8,419 bases of DNA from Bacteroidota bacterium (GCA_009778375.1 WRJW01000173.1:1-8419); one strand, 5' to 3'; positions 1 through 6,627 are shown, counted from the first letter of the stretch. The notes: generated by a model not told the origin, from the letters alone. A program made the numbers and translations.

Positions 1-611
1 ACCAGTTTGTTTATATGGAGAATTTTTGGAGCTGGAGCAACACGGCCAGCAAGTTCACTTTAGAGACTTTTTCTGACAATCAGATGATATCCAAATTATC
101 GGCAGACAGGGCTGTATGGGATTCAACCTTAATGGGGTGGCGACTTGAGGAGTATTATATCAGGCAGATCGAGGGAGAGCATGAAAAGATTGAGCACGGC
201 CGCAGCAGAGATACGGTTTTAACCCTTACCTTACAGGAGTTGATACAGCGGAAAGGGGCCGTGGAAGCCCTCAATTATTACGAGCTGAATGAAGAAATCA
301 ACAAATTAAAAATGCGGGGAGACGATCGGGTAAAATTTGCTTTGGTGCAAAAAAACACCCGTTTGGCAGTCCCTTTTTCTGCTTTTATCCTTACGTTGAT
401 GGGGGTAGCCCTCTCCTCCAAAAGACGACGGGGGGGGATTGGACTCAATATTGGGGTTGGGATAGGCCTGAGTTTTACCTATATTCTGTTTTTACGTTTT
501 AGCGAGATGTTTGTAGTTGGCGACCTCTTGCCTCCTTTTATAGCTTTATGGGTACCCAATATGCTTTTTGCCGTAGTCGCGGCGGTATTGTATAGATTGG
601 CGCCTAAATAG
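1..611 (+). CDS. LptF/LptG-family lipopolysaccharide export permease, 3' part
   Basis: The reading frame is open from the left edge (codons start at base 3) and ends at TAG 609-611. The ATG at 15 is internal, because in-frame codons for Q-F-V-Y precede it. Family members are the inner-membrane permease half of the LptBFGC ABC transporter, which extracts LPS or lipooligosaccharide from the inner membrane and feeds it to the periplasmic bridge. Counting from Met15 as residue 1, residues 1-50 resemble the end of the periplasmic beta-jellyroll (a KLSADRAVWD-like strand and a YYIRQI strand). Three hydrophobic segments follow at about 117-134, 143-163 and 173-194. The conserved patch around 133-143 (SSKRRRGGIG) and the end (PPFIALWVPN, then LAPK) are typical of Bacteroidota members. 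LptF cannot be told from LptG on this part alone. The last 8 bases overlap the end of the converging GSCFA gene. Confidence 0.85.
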   Translation, partial: QFVYMENFWSWSNTASKFTLETFSDNQMISKLSADRAVWDSTLMGWRLEEYYIRQIEGEHEKIEHGRSRDTVLTLTLQELIQRKGAVEALNYYELNEEINKLKMRGDDRVKFALVQKNTRLAVPFSAFILTLMGVALSSKRRRGGIGLNIGVGIGLSFTYILFLRFSEMFVVGDLLPPFIALWVPNMLFAVVAAVLYRLAPK

Positions 612-620
612 ACAGGTGCC
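599..620. terminator. Possible hairpin across the two converging stop codons
   Basis: GGCGCC (599-604) can pair with GGTGCC (615-620) as a 6-bp stem including one G-U pair, around a 10-base loop that holds the stop codon of the permease gene (609-611). The left arm ends at the first base of the minus-strand GSCFA stop (604-606). No U tract follows on either strand; the plus side has only a pyrimidine-rich stretch. It is therefore not a textbook intrinsic terminator. It could slow converging polymerases or protect 3' ends, or it may be chance, since GGCGCC is common in this genome. Confidence 0.2.
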
Positions 621-1449
621 CTTCTCGTTTTAGACGCTTTTCTTCTTCTCGTATCCTTGGGTAGCACTGTGGGTCCATAACATGAGTGCAAAATTGTTCC
701 CAAATATAATCAATGGCAGCGGGAGAAAGATGTATCATGTCTGAGGCGTAAAAGCGGTAGTCGCGCAGTTGGTCCATCACGATTTCGTAGGCCGGAAAGT
801 AGTATAGATTGGAAAATTGGGCGCACAACTGTTCGATAGCTAAGAGCAAAGCGGCTTTGCTGACTTGGTTGCCATGCGCCCCTTCTTTCAGGTGACGGAT
901 GGGACTCAGGGTGATGATCCACTCTTTTTCGGGCATGGCAGCGATCCGGCGGGCTAAGAGTTTGGCGCTTTCTTCGGGAGTGAGAAAGAGGCGTTCAAAT
1001 TGGTCGGCGGGGAGCTTGTGGCAATTGGCGGCGATCATGTTCCGCTCTTTGTGCCGGTATATCCACGATGTTCCCAAACTGACGATAACGCCTTTAGCTT
1101 TTTGGAGCAGATGCGTCCCCTGCGCCAGAGTCCGGTTGGCCGATTCAAGAAAAAGATCGGGGTCGGGATGAGCATACAGGTATTGATGCCAAAGGGTGGC
1201 ATAGCGTCCCTGTGAACAAATCAAGTCGTCTTGTGTAAAGGGTATTCCGCTTTGTAAACGTTCCAGCGCCAAGGCAATGGAGGCTGGATTGTACAATACG
1301 CCAAAGGGATTAACCATCGCAGGAAAGCGGTATTGTTGCAATCGGGCGCCCATTTCGGCGGCAAAACAGGAGCCTATGCAAAGAAAGGGTGTTTGGTAGT
1401 TAAATCGATGGATGAAGGGGGTGGGGGTTACTTTGGTTTGCCATTCCAT
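604..1449 (-). CDS. GSCFA-family protein (SGNH-hydrolase-like, function unknown)
   Basis: A 281-residue protein without a signal peptide or membrane segment, so probably cytoplasmic. The family-naming motif G-S-C-F-A is at residues 26-30. Other family blocks are NPFGVLYNP (47-55), SLGTSWIY (124-131), ANCHKLP (141-147), a LSPIRH block (181-186) ending in GNQVSKA (193-199), and DYRFYASDMIHLS (230-242). As in SGNH hydrolases, Ser27 is placed as the nucleophile, and the Asp237-x-x-His240 pair near the C-terminus fits the other catalytic residues. The protein looks complete and catalytically competent. The family is common in Bacteroidota, but I know of no proven substrate. The ATG at 1449 lies inside the 3' end of queG (22-base overlap), so translational coupling is likely; the 3' end overlaps the converging permease gene by 8 bases. 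Family assignment is firm; enzymatic activity is inference. Confidence 0.9.
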   Translation of the reverse strand: MEWQTKVTPTPFIHRFNYQTPFLCIGSCFAAEMGARLQQYRFPAMVNPFGVLYNPASIALALERLQSGIPFTQDDLICSQGRYATLWHQYLYAHPDPDLFLESANRTLAQGTHLLQKAKGVIVSLGTSWIYRHKERNMIAANCHKLPADQFERLFLTPEESAKLLARRIAAMPEKEWIITLSPIRHLKEGAHGNQVSKAALLLAIEQLCAQFSNLYYFPAYEIVMDQLRDYRFYASDMIHLSPAAIDYIWEQFCTHVMDPQCYPRIREEEKRLKREGHLSI

Positions 1450-2336
1450 AATGTTAGGGTATGTTGAATCTTGGACAGGCCGGCGCGTTGAAGGGCAGAT
1501 CCGGCAAAATGTTGTTTAAAATCATCGGGAGACATCGTTTCCCAATCTTTGGCGCTGTTTTGCAAAATGCCGGGAAGGGGTCTGAAAAGGGTAGTAGGAG
1601 GCGCTTGGGCGCCCCATGGACAGGCCCGAATACACCCATCGCAGCCAAAAATATAAGATCCGGGGTCCAAAGTACAGGGGGTCTTGCTTTCGATGGTAAG
1701 GTAAGAGAGGCAGCGACGGGCATCCAAAGTATAAGGTAAACAGAGCGCTCCGGTGGGGCAGGCGTCTATGCAATGCGTGCAGGAGCCGCATCGCGCATCA
1801 ATGGGGGTATCGTAGGCAAGTTCAGTGGCAATGAGAACGACGGAGATAAAAGTATAGGGACCAAATCTGGGTGAAATCAGCAGGCTGTTTTTGCCGCTCC
1901 ATCCCAAGCCTGCCCGGACGGCCCATGCCCGTTCCAAAATGGGGGCGGTATCGGTAAAAAGACGCATGGTGGCGTTGGTATGGCTGTTTATATAGATTTT
2001 GAGGAGGTGTAGGCGCTCTTTAAGCACAAAATGGTAGTCGGGGCCGTAAGCGTAAGCGGCAATCTGAGGAAGATCGGGATGTTGCCATTGCTTGGGTTTG
2101 TAATTGGATAACAAACAAATAACCGACTTGGCACCTTCCATGAGTTTGACGGGGTTTGTCCTCTTTTCCTGATTCATAGTCATATAGTTCATTTCAGCAT
2201 GATAACCATGCTGTAACCACGTTTTTAGAAAACCGGACTCCGGCTCAAGGCGTTCTGCCTCAGCTATGCCGCAATCATCAAATCCAAGCTTCAGTGCCTC
2301 CTGTTTAATCCGCAGGCTAAGCGTTCTTTTGTTCAT
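1428..2336 (-). CDS. queG: Epoxyqueuosine reductase QueG
   Basis: QueG carries out the last step of queuosine synthesis, reducing epoxyqueuosine to queuosine in the wobble position of tRNAs with GUN anticodons. It uses cobalamin and two [4Fe-4S] clusters in the cytoplasm. The 302-residue product shows the family blocks in order: YAYGPDYH (96-102 region), D129-T-A-P-I-L-E-R (probable catalytic Asp129), GLGWSGKN (143-150), then a ferredoxin-like domain. That domain has Cys183, Cys186, Cys189 and Cys193-Pro, followed by Cys209, Cys232, Cys235 and Cys239-Pro, giving eight Cys for two clusters. It is shorter than E. coli QueG, which has a C-terminal HEAT-like extension; a short form is usual in Bacteroidota. 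The ATG at 2336 is the only sensible start, since the next Met is residue 49, inside the domain. It is the first gene of a two-gene unit with the GSCFA gene. Confidence 0.95.
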   Translation of the reverse strand: MNKRTLSLRIKQEALKLGFDDCGIAEAERLEPESGFLKTWLQHGYHAEMNYMTMNQEKRTNPVKLMEGAKSVICLLSNYKPKQWQHPDLPQIAAYAYGPDYHFVLKERLHLLKIYINSHTNATMRLFTDTAPILERAWAVRAGLGWSGKNSLLISPRFGPYTFISVVLIATELAYDTPIDARCGSCTHCIDACPTGALCLPYTLDARRCLSYLTIESKTPCTLDPGSYIFGCDGCIRACPWGAQAPPTTLFRPLPGILQNSAKDWETMSPDDFKQHFAGSALQRAGLSKIQHTLTLWNGKPK

Positions 2337-2340
2337 TCTG

Positions 2341-2348
2341 CAAATTTA
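2341..2348 (-). promoter_or_regulatory. -7 element of the queG-GSCFA promoter
   Basis: Read on the minus strand, this is TAAATTTG, a perfect TAnnTTTG -7 element. Only four bases (2337-2340) separate it from the queG ATG, so the expected start point falls at or next to the A of the start codon, which would make the mRNA leaderless or nearly so. No TTTG is seen at the expected -33 distance (around 2368-2372), so the element may be weak or need an activator. Confidence 0.5.
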
Positions 2349-2359
2349 GCCTATATTTG
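2341..2359. repeat. 19-bp inverted repeat joining two divergent -7 elements
   Basis: The arms CAAATTTA (2341-2348) and TATATTTG (2352-2359) are reverse complements at 7 of 8 positions, around a GCC spacer. Each arm is also a -7 promoter element for the gene it points to. The symmetry may simply come from two back-to-back TAnnTTTG elements. It could also serve as an operator that would affect queG and the dehydrogenase operon together. Confidence 0.5.
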
Positions 2360-2387
2360 CGTTTTAATCACTTATGTTCTATCTTGT

Positions 2388-3338
2388 ATGAAAAATATTG
2401 TAGTAGTAGGGGCCGGCGGACAGATCGGCACGGAATTGGTACCTCATTTGCAAAAACGTTATGGAGAAGATCATGTGGTGGCAGCCGATATAAACCCCGA
2501 GATGTGCGAAAAACTCCGTTCCATGGCCATAACCGAAGTTTTGGACGCCTTGGATATACAGGCGTATAAAGAGATTCTTAAAAAATATCAGATTGATTCG
2601 ATATTTAACTTGGTAGCCCTGCTTTCGGCCACAGGAGAAAAAAATCCCCAGTTGGCGTGGCAAATCAATATGGGCGCCCTGCTGAATTCTTTGGAATTAG
2701 CAAAAGAATATCGTTGCGCTCTTTTTACCCCCAGTTCTATCGGCGCCTTTGGACACAATACGCCCCACCGGCAAACCCCTCAGGATACGGTTATGCGTCC
2801 GACTACCATTTATGGAGTATGTAAGGTGACGGGAGAGTTGTTGAGCGATTATTATTATACCCGCTTTGGCGTGGATACCCGCAGCGTTAGATTTCCGGGC
2901 ATCATCTCCAACGGCGCCCTTCCCGGGGGCGGAACGACCGACTATGCCGTAGAAATATTTTATGAAGCTATAAAAAAGAAGCGTTTCACCTCTCCATTAC
3001 CGGCCGACACTTATTTGGATATGCTCTATATGCCCGATGCTTTAGAGGCCTGTACCCAATTGATGGAGGCAGATCCGTCTACATTAATACACCGTAACAG
3101 TTTTAACGTTACCGCCATGAGTTTTTGTCCCGCAGACCTTTGTTCCGACATCAAAAAACGCATCCCTGAGTTTGAGGTGGAGTATCGGGTTAATCCGGTA
3201 ATGCAAGAAATTGCCGCCTCCTGGCCCGACTCTATGGACGATTCCTGTGCCCGTCAGGAATGGGGCTGGAATCCGGTATGGGATCGTCCATCAATGGTAG
3301 ACGACATGTTATTGGCCATTGAAAAAAAATTAGTGTAG
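2388..3338 (+). CDS. L-threonine 3-dehydrogenase, extended-SDR type
   Basis: This NAD-dependent enzyme of the short-chain dehydrogenase/epimerase superfamily has 316 residues. It oxidises L-threonine to 2-amino-3-oxobutyrate, which a CoA ligase (Kbl, not in this window) splits to glycine and acetyl-CoA. The Rossmann motif G8-A-G-G11-Q-I-G14 is N-terminal. The SDR catalytic residues are Ser116/Ser117 (in TPSSIGAFG) and Tyr142-x3-Lys146. RFPGIIS (168-174) and the C-terminal signature around 277-295 (ASWPDSMDDS, then WGW) point to threonine dehydrogenase rather than GalE-type sugar epimerases. It looks complete. It follows an intergenic promoter and is only 4 bases upstream of a TonB-dependent receptor gene, with no terminator between, so it is probably the first gene of that transcript. 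The coding sequence ends in an A8 run just before the stop. The specific activity rests on motif recall. Confidence 0.88.
   Translation: MKNIVVVGAGGQIGTELVPHLQKRYGEDHVVAADINPEMCEKLRSMAITEVLDALDIQAYKEILKKYQIDSIFNLVALLSATGEKNPQLAWQINMGALLNSLELAKEYRCALFTPSSIGAFGHNTPHRQTPQDTVMRPTTIYGVCKVTGELLSDYYYTRFGVDTRSVRFPGIISNGALPGGGTTDYAVEIFYEAIKKKRFTSPLPADTYLDMLYMPDALEACTQLMEADPSTLIHRNSFNVTAMSFCPADLCSDIKKRIPEFEVEYRVNPVMQEIAASWPDSMDDSCARQEWGWNPVWDRPSMVDDMLLAIEKKLV
3323..3329 (+). other. A-AAA-AAA slippery heptamer at the end of the dehydrogenase gene
   Basis: The reading frame runs GAA-AAA-AAA-TTA-GTG-TAG over 3321-3338, so bases 3323-3329 form an A-AAA-AAA heptamer in the phase that allows -1 slippage. 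After a -1 shift the frame reads ATT-AGT-GTA-GCA-AAA-TGA and stops at 3344-3346. That makes an ATGA overlap with the receptor start at 3343. Use of the shift is not shown, and no downstream stimulatory hairpin was noticed. Confidence 0.2.
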
Positions 3339-3342
3339 CAAA

Positions 3343-5694
3343 ATGAAGCTAAGACGCTCTGTTTTTCTTGGCCTGTTGTTTCTTTCTCTTGTGTGCTCCC
3401 TCAAAGTATCGGCCCAGAGCGAATGGGTGGTATCGGGCCGTGTGGTGGATCAGAAAACGGGAGCGTTTTTACCTGACGTTTATGTTCGGGTGGCTACAGA
3501 CGGTTCAACGATTTTTACTACTACCAATGAAAACGGCTGGTACAGCCTTAGGCTGCCCTCCGGAAATACGGAATTAGAATTTTTCTATACAGGTTATAAA
3601 AAAGAGGTAATTCCCGTGAGGTATAACCGGCAAAATCGAAAGGTAGATATTGCCTTGGAACCTTTAACGTACGAGCTGCGGGCTGCGGTGGTGGTGGGAG
3701 AAAGAGCGGATTATCGCATACGCCGCCCCGATATGGGATTGGAACGGGTTAGTCCAAAGATGGTAAAAACGATGCCCGTATTGCTTGGGGAACCTGATCT
3801 GATCAAGATCGTTCAACTTTTACCCGGCGTTCTGGCTGTCAGCGAAGGGAGTTCGGGTTTTATAGTGCGGGGGGGCAGTCCCGATCAAAATTTAGTACTT
3901 TTTGATAAAGCAACGGTGTATAATCCTTCGCACATGATGGGCTTTTTTTCGATATTTAATAACGATGCGGTGGGTAATGTACAGTTGTATAAGGGAGATA
4001 TTCCGGCGGGCTACGGAGGCCGCCTCTCTTCGTTGTTGGATGTTGAAGGCAAGGAAGGATCCTCAGATTTGAACATTACCGGAGGGATTGGACTGATCGC
4101 TTCGCGCCTCTCCGTTTCCGGACCCATAGGCCAGAATATCAAATGGTTGGTGGCGGCCCGTAGAACCTATGCCGATTTATTGTTGCGCTTGTCGGGCGAT
4201 ACTACCGTCAATGGGGCGGTACTCAACTTTTACGATCTCAATGCCAAGATGCGCTGGAGGGTGGATGAGCGTAATTATCTGAGTCTTACTATGTATAATG
4301 GAAATGATCGCTTTGGTATCCGCGAGGTGGGCTTTAATTTTGGTAACAGCATAAGCACATTGGCTTGGAATCATTATTTTTCATCGCGTCTATCTTTGAA
4401 TGCTTCGGTATCCGGAACTATGTATCAATATGATTTTAAGGGAATTACACCATCGTTAGAAAGCAGGTGGTTAGCCGGTATTAAAGAGGCGGGATTGCGG
4501 ACAGATTTCCTCTATAAGTGGAACGAACAGATTGATACGCGGTTTGGCTGGATCACCACTTTCCAGTGGTTTCGACCGGGCGATGCAACGGTGGCTTATA
4601 TTACCAACAATCAACGATACGAAGATACGGTGCGGATGTATCCCAAGCAAGCCCTCGTAAACACCCTCTATCTTTCCAACGAACACAAATTGTTGGATGA
4701 GCGATTAATCGTGCGTTACGGATTGAGGCTTACCCGTTTTGATAATGTGGGGCCGACTACTCAGTACCTCACAGACGGGCATTACGAAATAATAGACAAA
4801 ATATATGTCCCTTATAGACGCTCGTACCATCACGAATACGGGTTGGAGCCAAGGCTGGCAGCTTCCTGGCTCTTCAACGAACGCATGTCGGTAAAAGCAT
4901 CCTGTTCACGAACGCTCCAATACGTGCATTTACTCTCTTTTTCCGGTTCGGGTTCCCCTTTAGACGTATGGATTCCGGCCAACCCTGTGATTAAACCTCA
5001 GGAGGCCTGGCAGTATTCGTTAGGTTTTTTCCACGGATTCAAAGATAATACACTGCAAGCATCCGTCGAGTTATTTTACAAGGATTTGAATCGTGTAATC
5101 GACTTTAAAGACCATCCCAATATTTTGCTCTATAATCAGGTTGAATCTGAAATCCGGTTTGGAAGGGGTTATGCTTACGGAGCGGAATGGATGGTAAAAA
5201 AAGAGACGGGGAACTTGACCGGATGGCTGAGTTATACCTGGATGCGGTCTTTTAGAAAGATCGATGGGGTTAATAACGATCAAAAGTATCCGGCTCCTTC
5301 TGACCGTCCCCATAACGTCAGCATTGTACTCTCCTATACCTTGCCTTTTTATCCCCGCTTAGAAGCCTCGCTGAATTGGATTTATGCTTCCGGTCAGCCC
5401 TTTGTAATGCCCGAAGGAAGGTATTTTGCTTTTAGCGAATATATTCCCGTATATTCTGTCCGCAACGCCTACCGAATGCCCGATTACCACCGAATGGATT
5501 TTTCTTTGAGCTATCGTTTGGGTCGATTGAACTACAAATTCGTACACGACTTGAACCTGTCGGTGTACAACCTCTATGGAAGAAAAAATCCATGGATGAT
5601 TAATTATCGCCTTAGAGCTGATGGTTCTCAATATGCTGAAATGACTTACCTGTTTAGCATAATACCTTCTATTACCTGGAATTTTAGCTTTTAG
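3343..5694 (+). CDS. TonB-dependent outer-membrane receptor with N-terminal CarboxypepD_reg-like domain
   Basis: A 783-residue outer-membrane transporter that should import a ligand using energy passed from the inner membrane by TonB-ExbBD. Residues 1-24 are a signal peptide (Arg-Arg, hydrophobic core, V-S-A before Gln25). Residues 28-108 form a carboxypeptidase-regulatory-like beta-sandwich (SGRVVDQKTG start, ENGWYSLRLP, FFYTGYKK). The plug spans about 135-237, with FIVRGGSPDQNLVLFD (173-188), a YNPSHMMGFFS block (193-203) and AGYGGRLSS (222-230). The rest is the beta-barrel, ending in an aromatic-rich strand with C-terminal Phe, as expected for BAM recognition. It is shorter than classic SusC proteins (usually about 1000 residues), and no SusD gene adjoins it; a DUF4249 lipoprotein gene follows after 3 bases. 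This TBDR/DUF4249 pairing is known in Bacteroidota, but its ligands are not. The linked GH110 suggests a glycan or glycoconjugate; this is inference. Confidence 0.92.
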   Translation: MKLRRSVFLGLLFLSLVCSLKVSAQSEWVVSGRVVDQKTGAFLPDVYVRVATDGSTIFTTTNENGWYSLRLPSGNTELEFFYTGYKKEVIPVRYNRQNRKVDIALEPLTYELRAAVVVGERADYRIRRPDMGLERVSPKMVKTMPVLLGEPDLIKIVQLLPGVLAVSEGSSGFIVRGGSPDQNLVLFDKATVYNPSHMMGFFSIFNNDAVGNVQLYKGDIPAGYGGRLSSLLDVEGKEGSSDLNITGGIGLIASRLSVSGPIGQNIKWLVAARRTYADLLLRLSGDTTVNGAVLNFYDLNAKMRWRVDERNYLSLTMYNGNDRFGIREVGFNFGNSISTLAWNHYFSSRLSLNASVSGTMYQYDFKGITPSLESRWLAGIKEAGLRTDFLYKWNEQIDTRFGWITTFQWFRPGDATVAYITNNQRYEDTVRMYPKQALVNTLYLSNEHKLLDERLIVRYGLRLTRFDNVGPTTQYLTDGHYEIIDKIYVPYRRSYHHEYGLEPRLAASWLFNERMSVKASCSRTLQYVHLLSFSGSGSPLDVWIPANPVIKPQEAWQYSLGFFHGFKDNTLQASVELFYKDLNRVIDFKDHPNILLYNQVESEIRFGRGYAYGAEWMVKKETGNLTGWLSYTWMRSFRKIDGVNNDQKYPAPSDRPHNVSIVLSYTLPFYPRLEASLNWIYASGQPFVMPEGRYFAFSEYIPVYSVRNAYRMPDYHRMDFSLSYRLGRLNYKFVHDLNLSVYNLYGRKNPWMINYRLRADGSQYAEMTYLFSIIPSITWNFSF
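4312..4342 (+). promoter_or_regulatory. Promoter-like match inside the receptor gene, probably fortuitous
   Basis: TTTG (4312-4315), a 19-base spacer, and TAATTTTG (4335-4342) fit the Bacteroidota consensus exactly. The match lies deep inside the barrel-coding part of the receptor gene, 1.3 kb before the next start codon, so it is more useful as a gauge of background than as a likely promoter. Confidence 0.1.
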
Positions 5695-5697
5695 TCT

Positions 5698-6627
5698 ATG
5701 AGCACACGCATCCTCCAAATTTGTTTTATCTTCTTCCTGAGTGCTCTGATCTCGTGTACTGAGGTTATTGACTTGAAGAGTAAAAGTATGGATCCCATGT
5801 TGGTAATTACCGGAATCATTACCGACAGGGTTAGCGACAACCTGTTTTCTGCCGATGAGAACGAGATAATTGTTCAAAAGACTATTTCTTTTTTTGACAG
5901 CGGGATGCTCTCCTATATACCTGCGCCGGTTATCGGGGCCAAAGTCTGGTTGGACGATGTGCTCTTAAGTGATATGAACAATGGACGTTATAAGATTCCG
6001 GACGAAGATTTTTGCGGTGTTCCCGGGCAAACCTATACCTTGGAAGTGCACTACGATATGGACGAAGATGGGATTGAGGAGGTCTATACGTCAAGTACCA
6101 CCATGCCCAAAGCCTGTCAGCTTGACTCGATTCGATTGATGCCCCTGCCTGTTATTCGACGGGAGTATATGGCCATGCTGATGTTGCATTATCAGGACGA
6201 CGGAGCAGAGCAGCGGTACTATTGCGCTAAATTGCGGGATGATGACAATGGCTTCTATTACAGCGGACGGATTTTACGTTACAGCCTGTTCAGGAGCTCC
6301 GCCACACCCTCGGATAATGCATCCAGACAGACACCCTCCGGATGGAGCATCAGACACGAAATGCAGTTTGATAATGAGCGCATATATAATATTTTTGCCG
6401 GCGATCTACTGATGGTCGAATTAGAGTCGCTATCTCTGGAATTATACGAATATTTATCTGCTGCCAGCACCGAGTTGAGGCAAAACAACCCCCTCTTCTC
6501 GGGGCCACGCACCGACCTGCCCACCAATATCAGGGGGGGCGCCATAGGCGTCTTTGGATCCTATACCACAAACCGCGTTTCTTTACAAATACCTTTAGAT
6601 ACACCGGGGTTACCCATAAGGCCATGA
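5698..6627 (+). CDS. DUF4249-family lipoprotein
   Basis: A 309-residue lipoprotein. Residues 1-19 are a signal sequence ending in the lipobox L17-I-S-C20, so Cys20 should be lipidated and the protein anchored in the outer membrane. Acidic residues soon after the Cys (TEVID) are compatible with surface export in Bacteroidota. DUF4249 features include MLVITGIITD (34-43), APVIGAKVWL (76-85), YTLEVHY (113-119), STTMPKACQLDSI (133-145) and the C-terminal PTNIRGGAIGVFGSY (275-289). DUF4249 genes commonly sit beside TBDRs, but their function is not established. By position this protein could be the receptor's surface partner, as SusD is for SusC, though it is far shorter than SusD and not related by sequence. 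D120-M-D-E-D-G125 resembles a calcium-binding loop. Its stop overlaps the next start (ATGA at 6624-6627), so translation is probably coupled. Confidence 0.88.
   Translation: MSTRILQICFIFFLSALISCTEVIDLKSKSMDPMLVITGIITDRVSDNLFSADENEIIVQKTISFFDSGMLSYIPAPVIGAKVWLDDVLLSDMNNGRYKIPDEDFCGVPGQTYTLEVHYDMDEDGIEEVYTSSTTMPKACQLDSIRLMPLPVIRREYMAMLMLHYQDDGAEQRYYCAKLRDDDNGFYYSGRILRYSLFRSSATPSDNASRQTPSGWSIRHEMQFDNERIYNIFAGDLLMVELESLSLELYEYLSAASTELRQNNPLFSGPRTDLPTNIRGGAIGVFGSYTTNRVSLQIPLDTPGLPIRP
6367..6397 (+). promoter_or_regulatory. Possible internal promoter ahead of the GH110 gene
   Basis: TTTG (6367-6370), 19 bases, and TATTTTTG (6390-6397) match the Bacteroidota promoter consensus exactly. The site is inside the DUF4249 gene, about 227 bases upstream of the GH110 start. 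It could give the hydrolase extra or independent expression. A similar exact match lies deep inside the receptor gene, where a promoter is less expected, so a chance match in AT-rich coding sequence is quite possible. Confidence 0.25.

Larger units (their letters stand above)
2328..2359 (+). promoter_or_regulatory. Bacteroidota-type promoter for the threonine dehydrogenase gene
   Basis: TTTG at 2328-2331, a 20-base spacer, and TATATTTG at 2352-2359 match the Bacteroidota primary-sigma consensus (TTTG, 19-21 bases, TAnnTTTG) exactly. Transcription would start at about 2363-2366, leaving a leader of roughly 22-25 bases before the ATG at 2388. That leader is T-rich and has no Shine-Dalgarno sequence, as is normal in this phylum. 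The -33 element lies inside the first codons of queG on the other strand. This is the only clear promoter seen in an intergenic position for the whole plus-strand series downstream. Confidence 0.75.

Noticed and set aside
430..437. G8 run in the permease gene as a phase-variation switch
   Set aside because: It encodes Arg-Gly-Gly of a conserved family patch and is in frame; a run of eight alone is weak evidence. G7 runs at 3869-3875 and 6533-6539 also encode conserved Arg-Gly-Gly.
15..611. Taking the ATG at 15 as the permease start
   Set aside because: The frame stays open upstream to the window edge, and the protein would lack its N-terminal membrane segments and most of the periplasmic domain.
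2388..3338. Dehydrogenase as UDP-galactose 4-epimerase (GalE), tempting beside a galactosidase
   Set aside because: The RFPGIIS block and the C-terminal SWPDS...DDS...WGW signature match extended-SDR threonine dehydrogenases, not GalE.
4391..4398. TATCTTTG as another internal promoter
   Set aside because: The nearest TTG is 23 bases upstream, outside the usual spacing; the same applies to TACCTTTG at 8054-8061, which has no -33 element.
5359..5877. 172-codon minus-strand open frame across the receptor/DUF4249 junction
   Set aside because: It is antisense to two well-supported genes, has no recognisable domain and no start context; it looks like a codon-bias shadow.
5698..6627. Reading the receptor and lipoprotein as a SusC/SusD pair
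   Set aside because: The lipoprotein is 309 residues, with DUF4249 motifs and none of the helical TPR-like sequence of SusD (usually about 500-600 residues); the receptor is also shorter than typical SusC.
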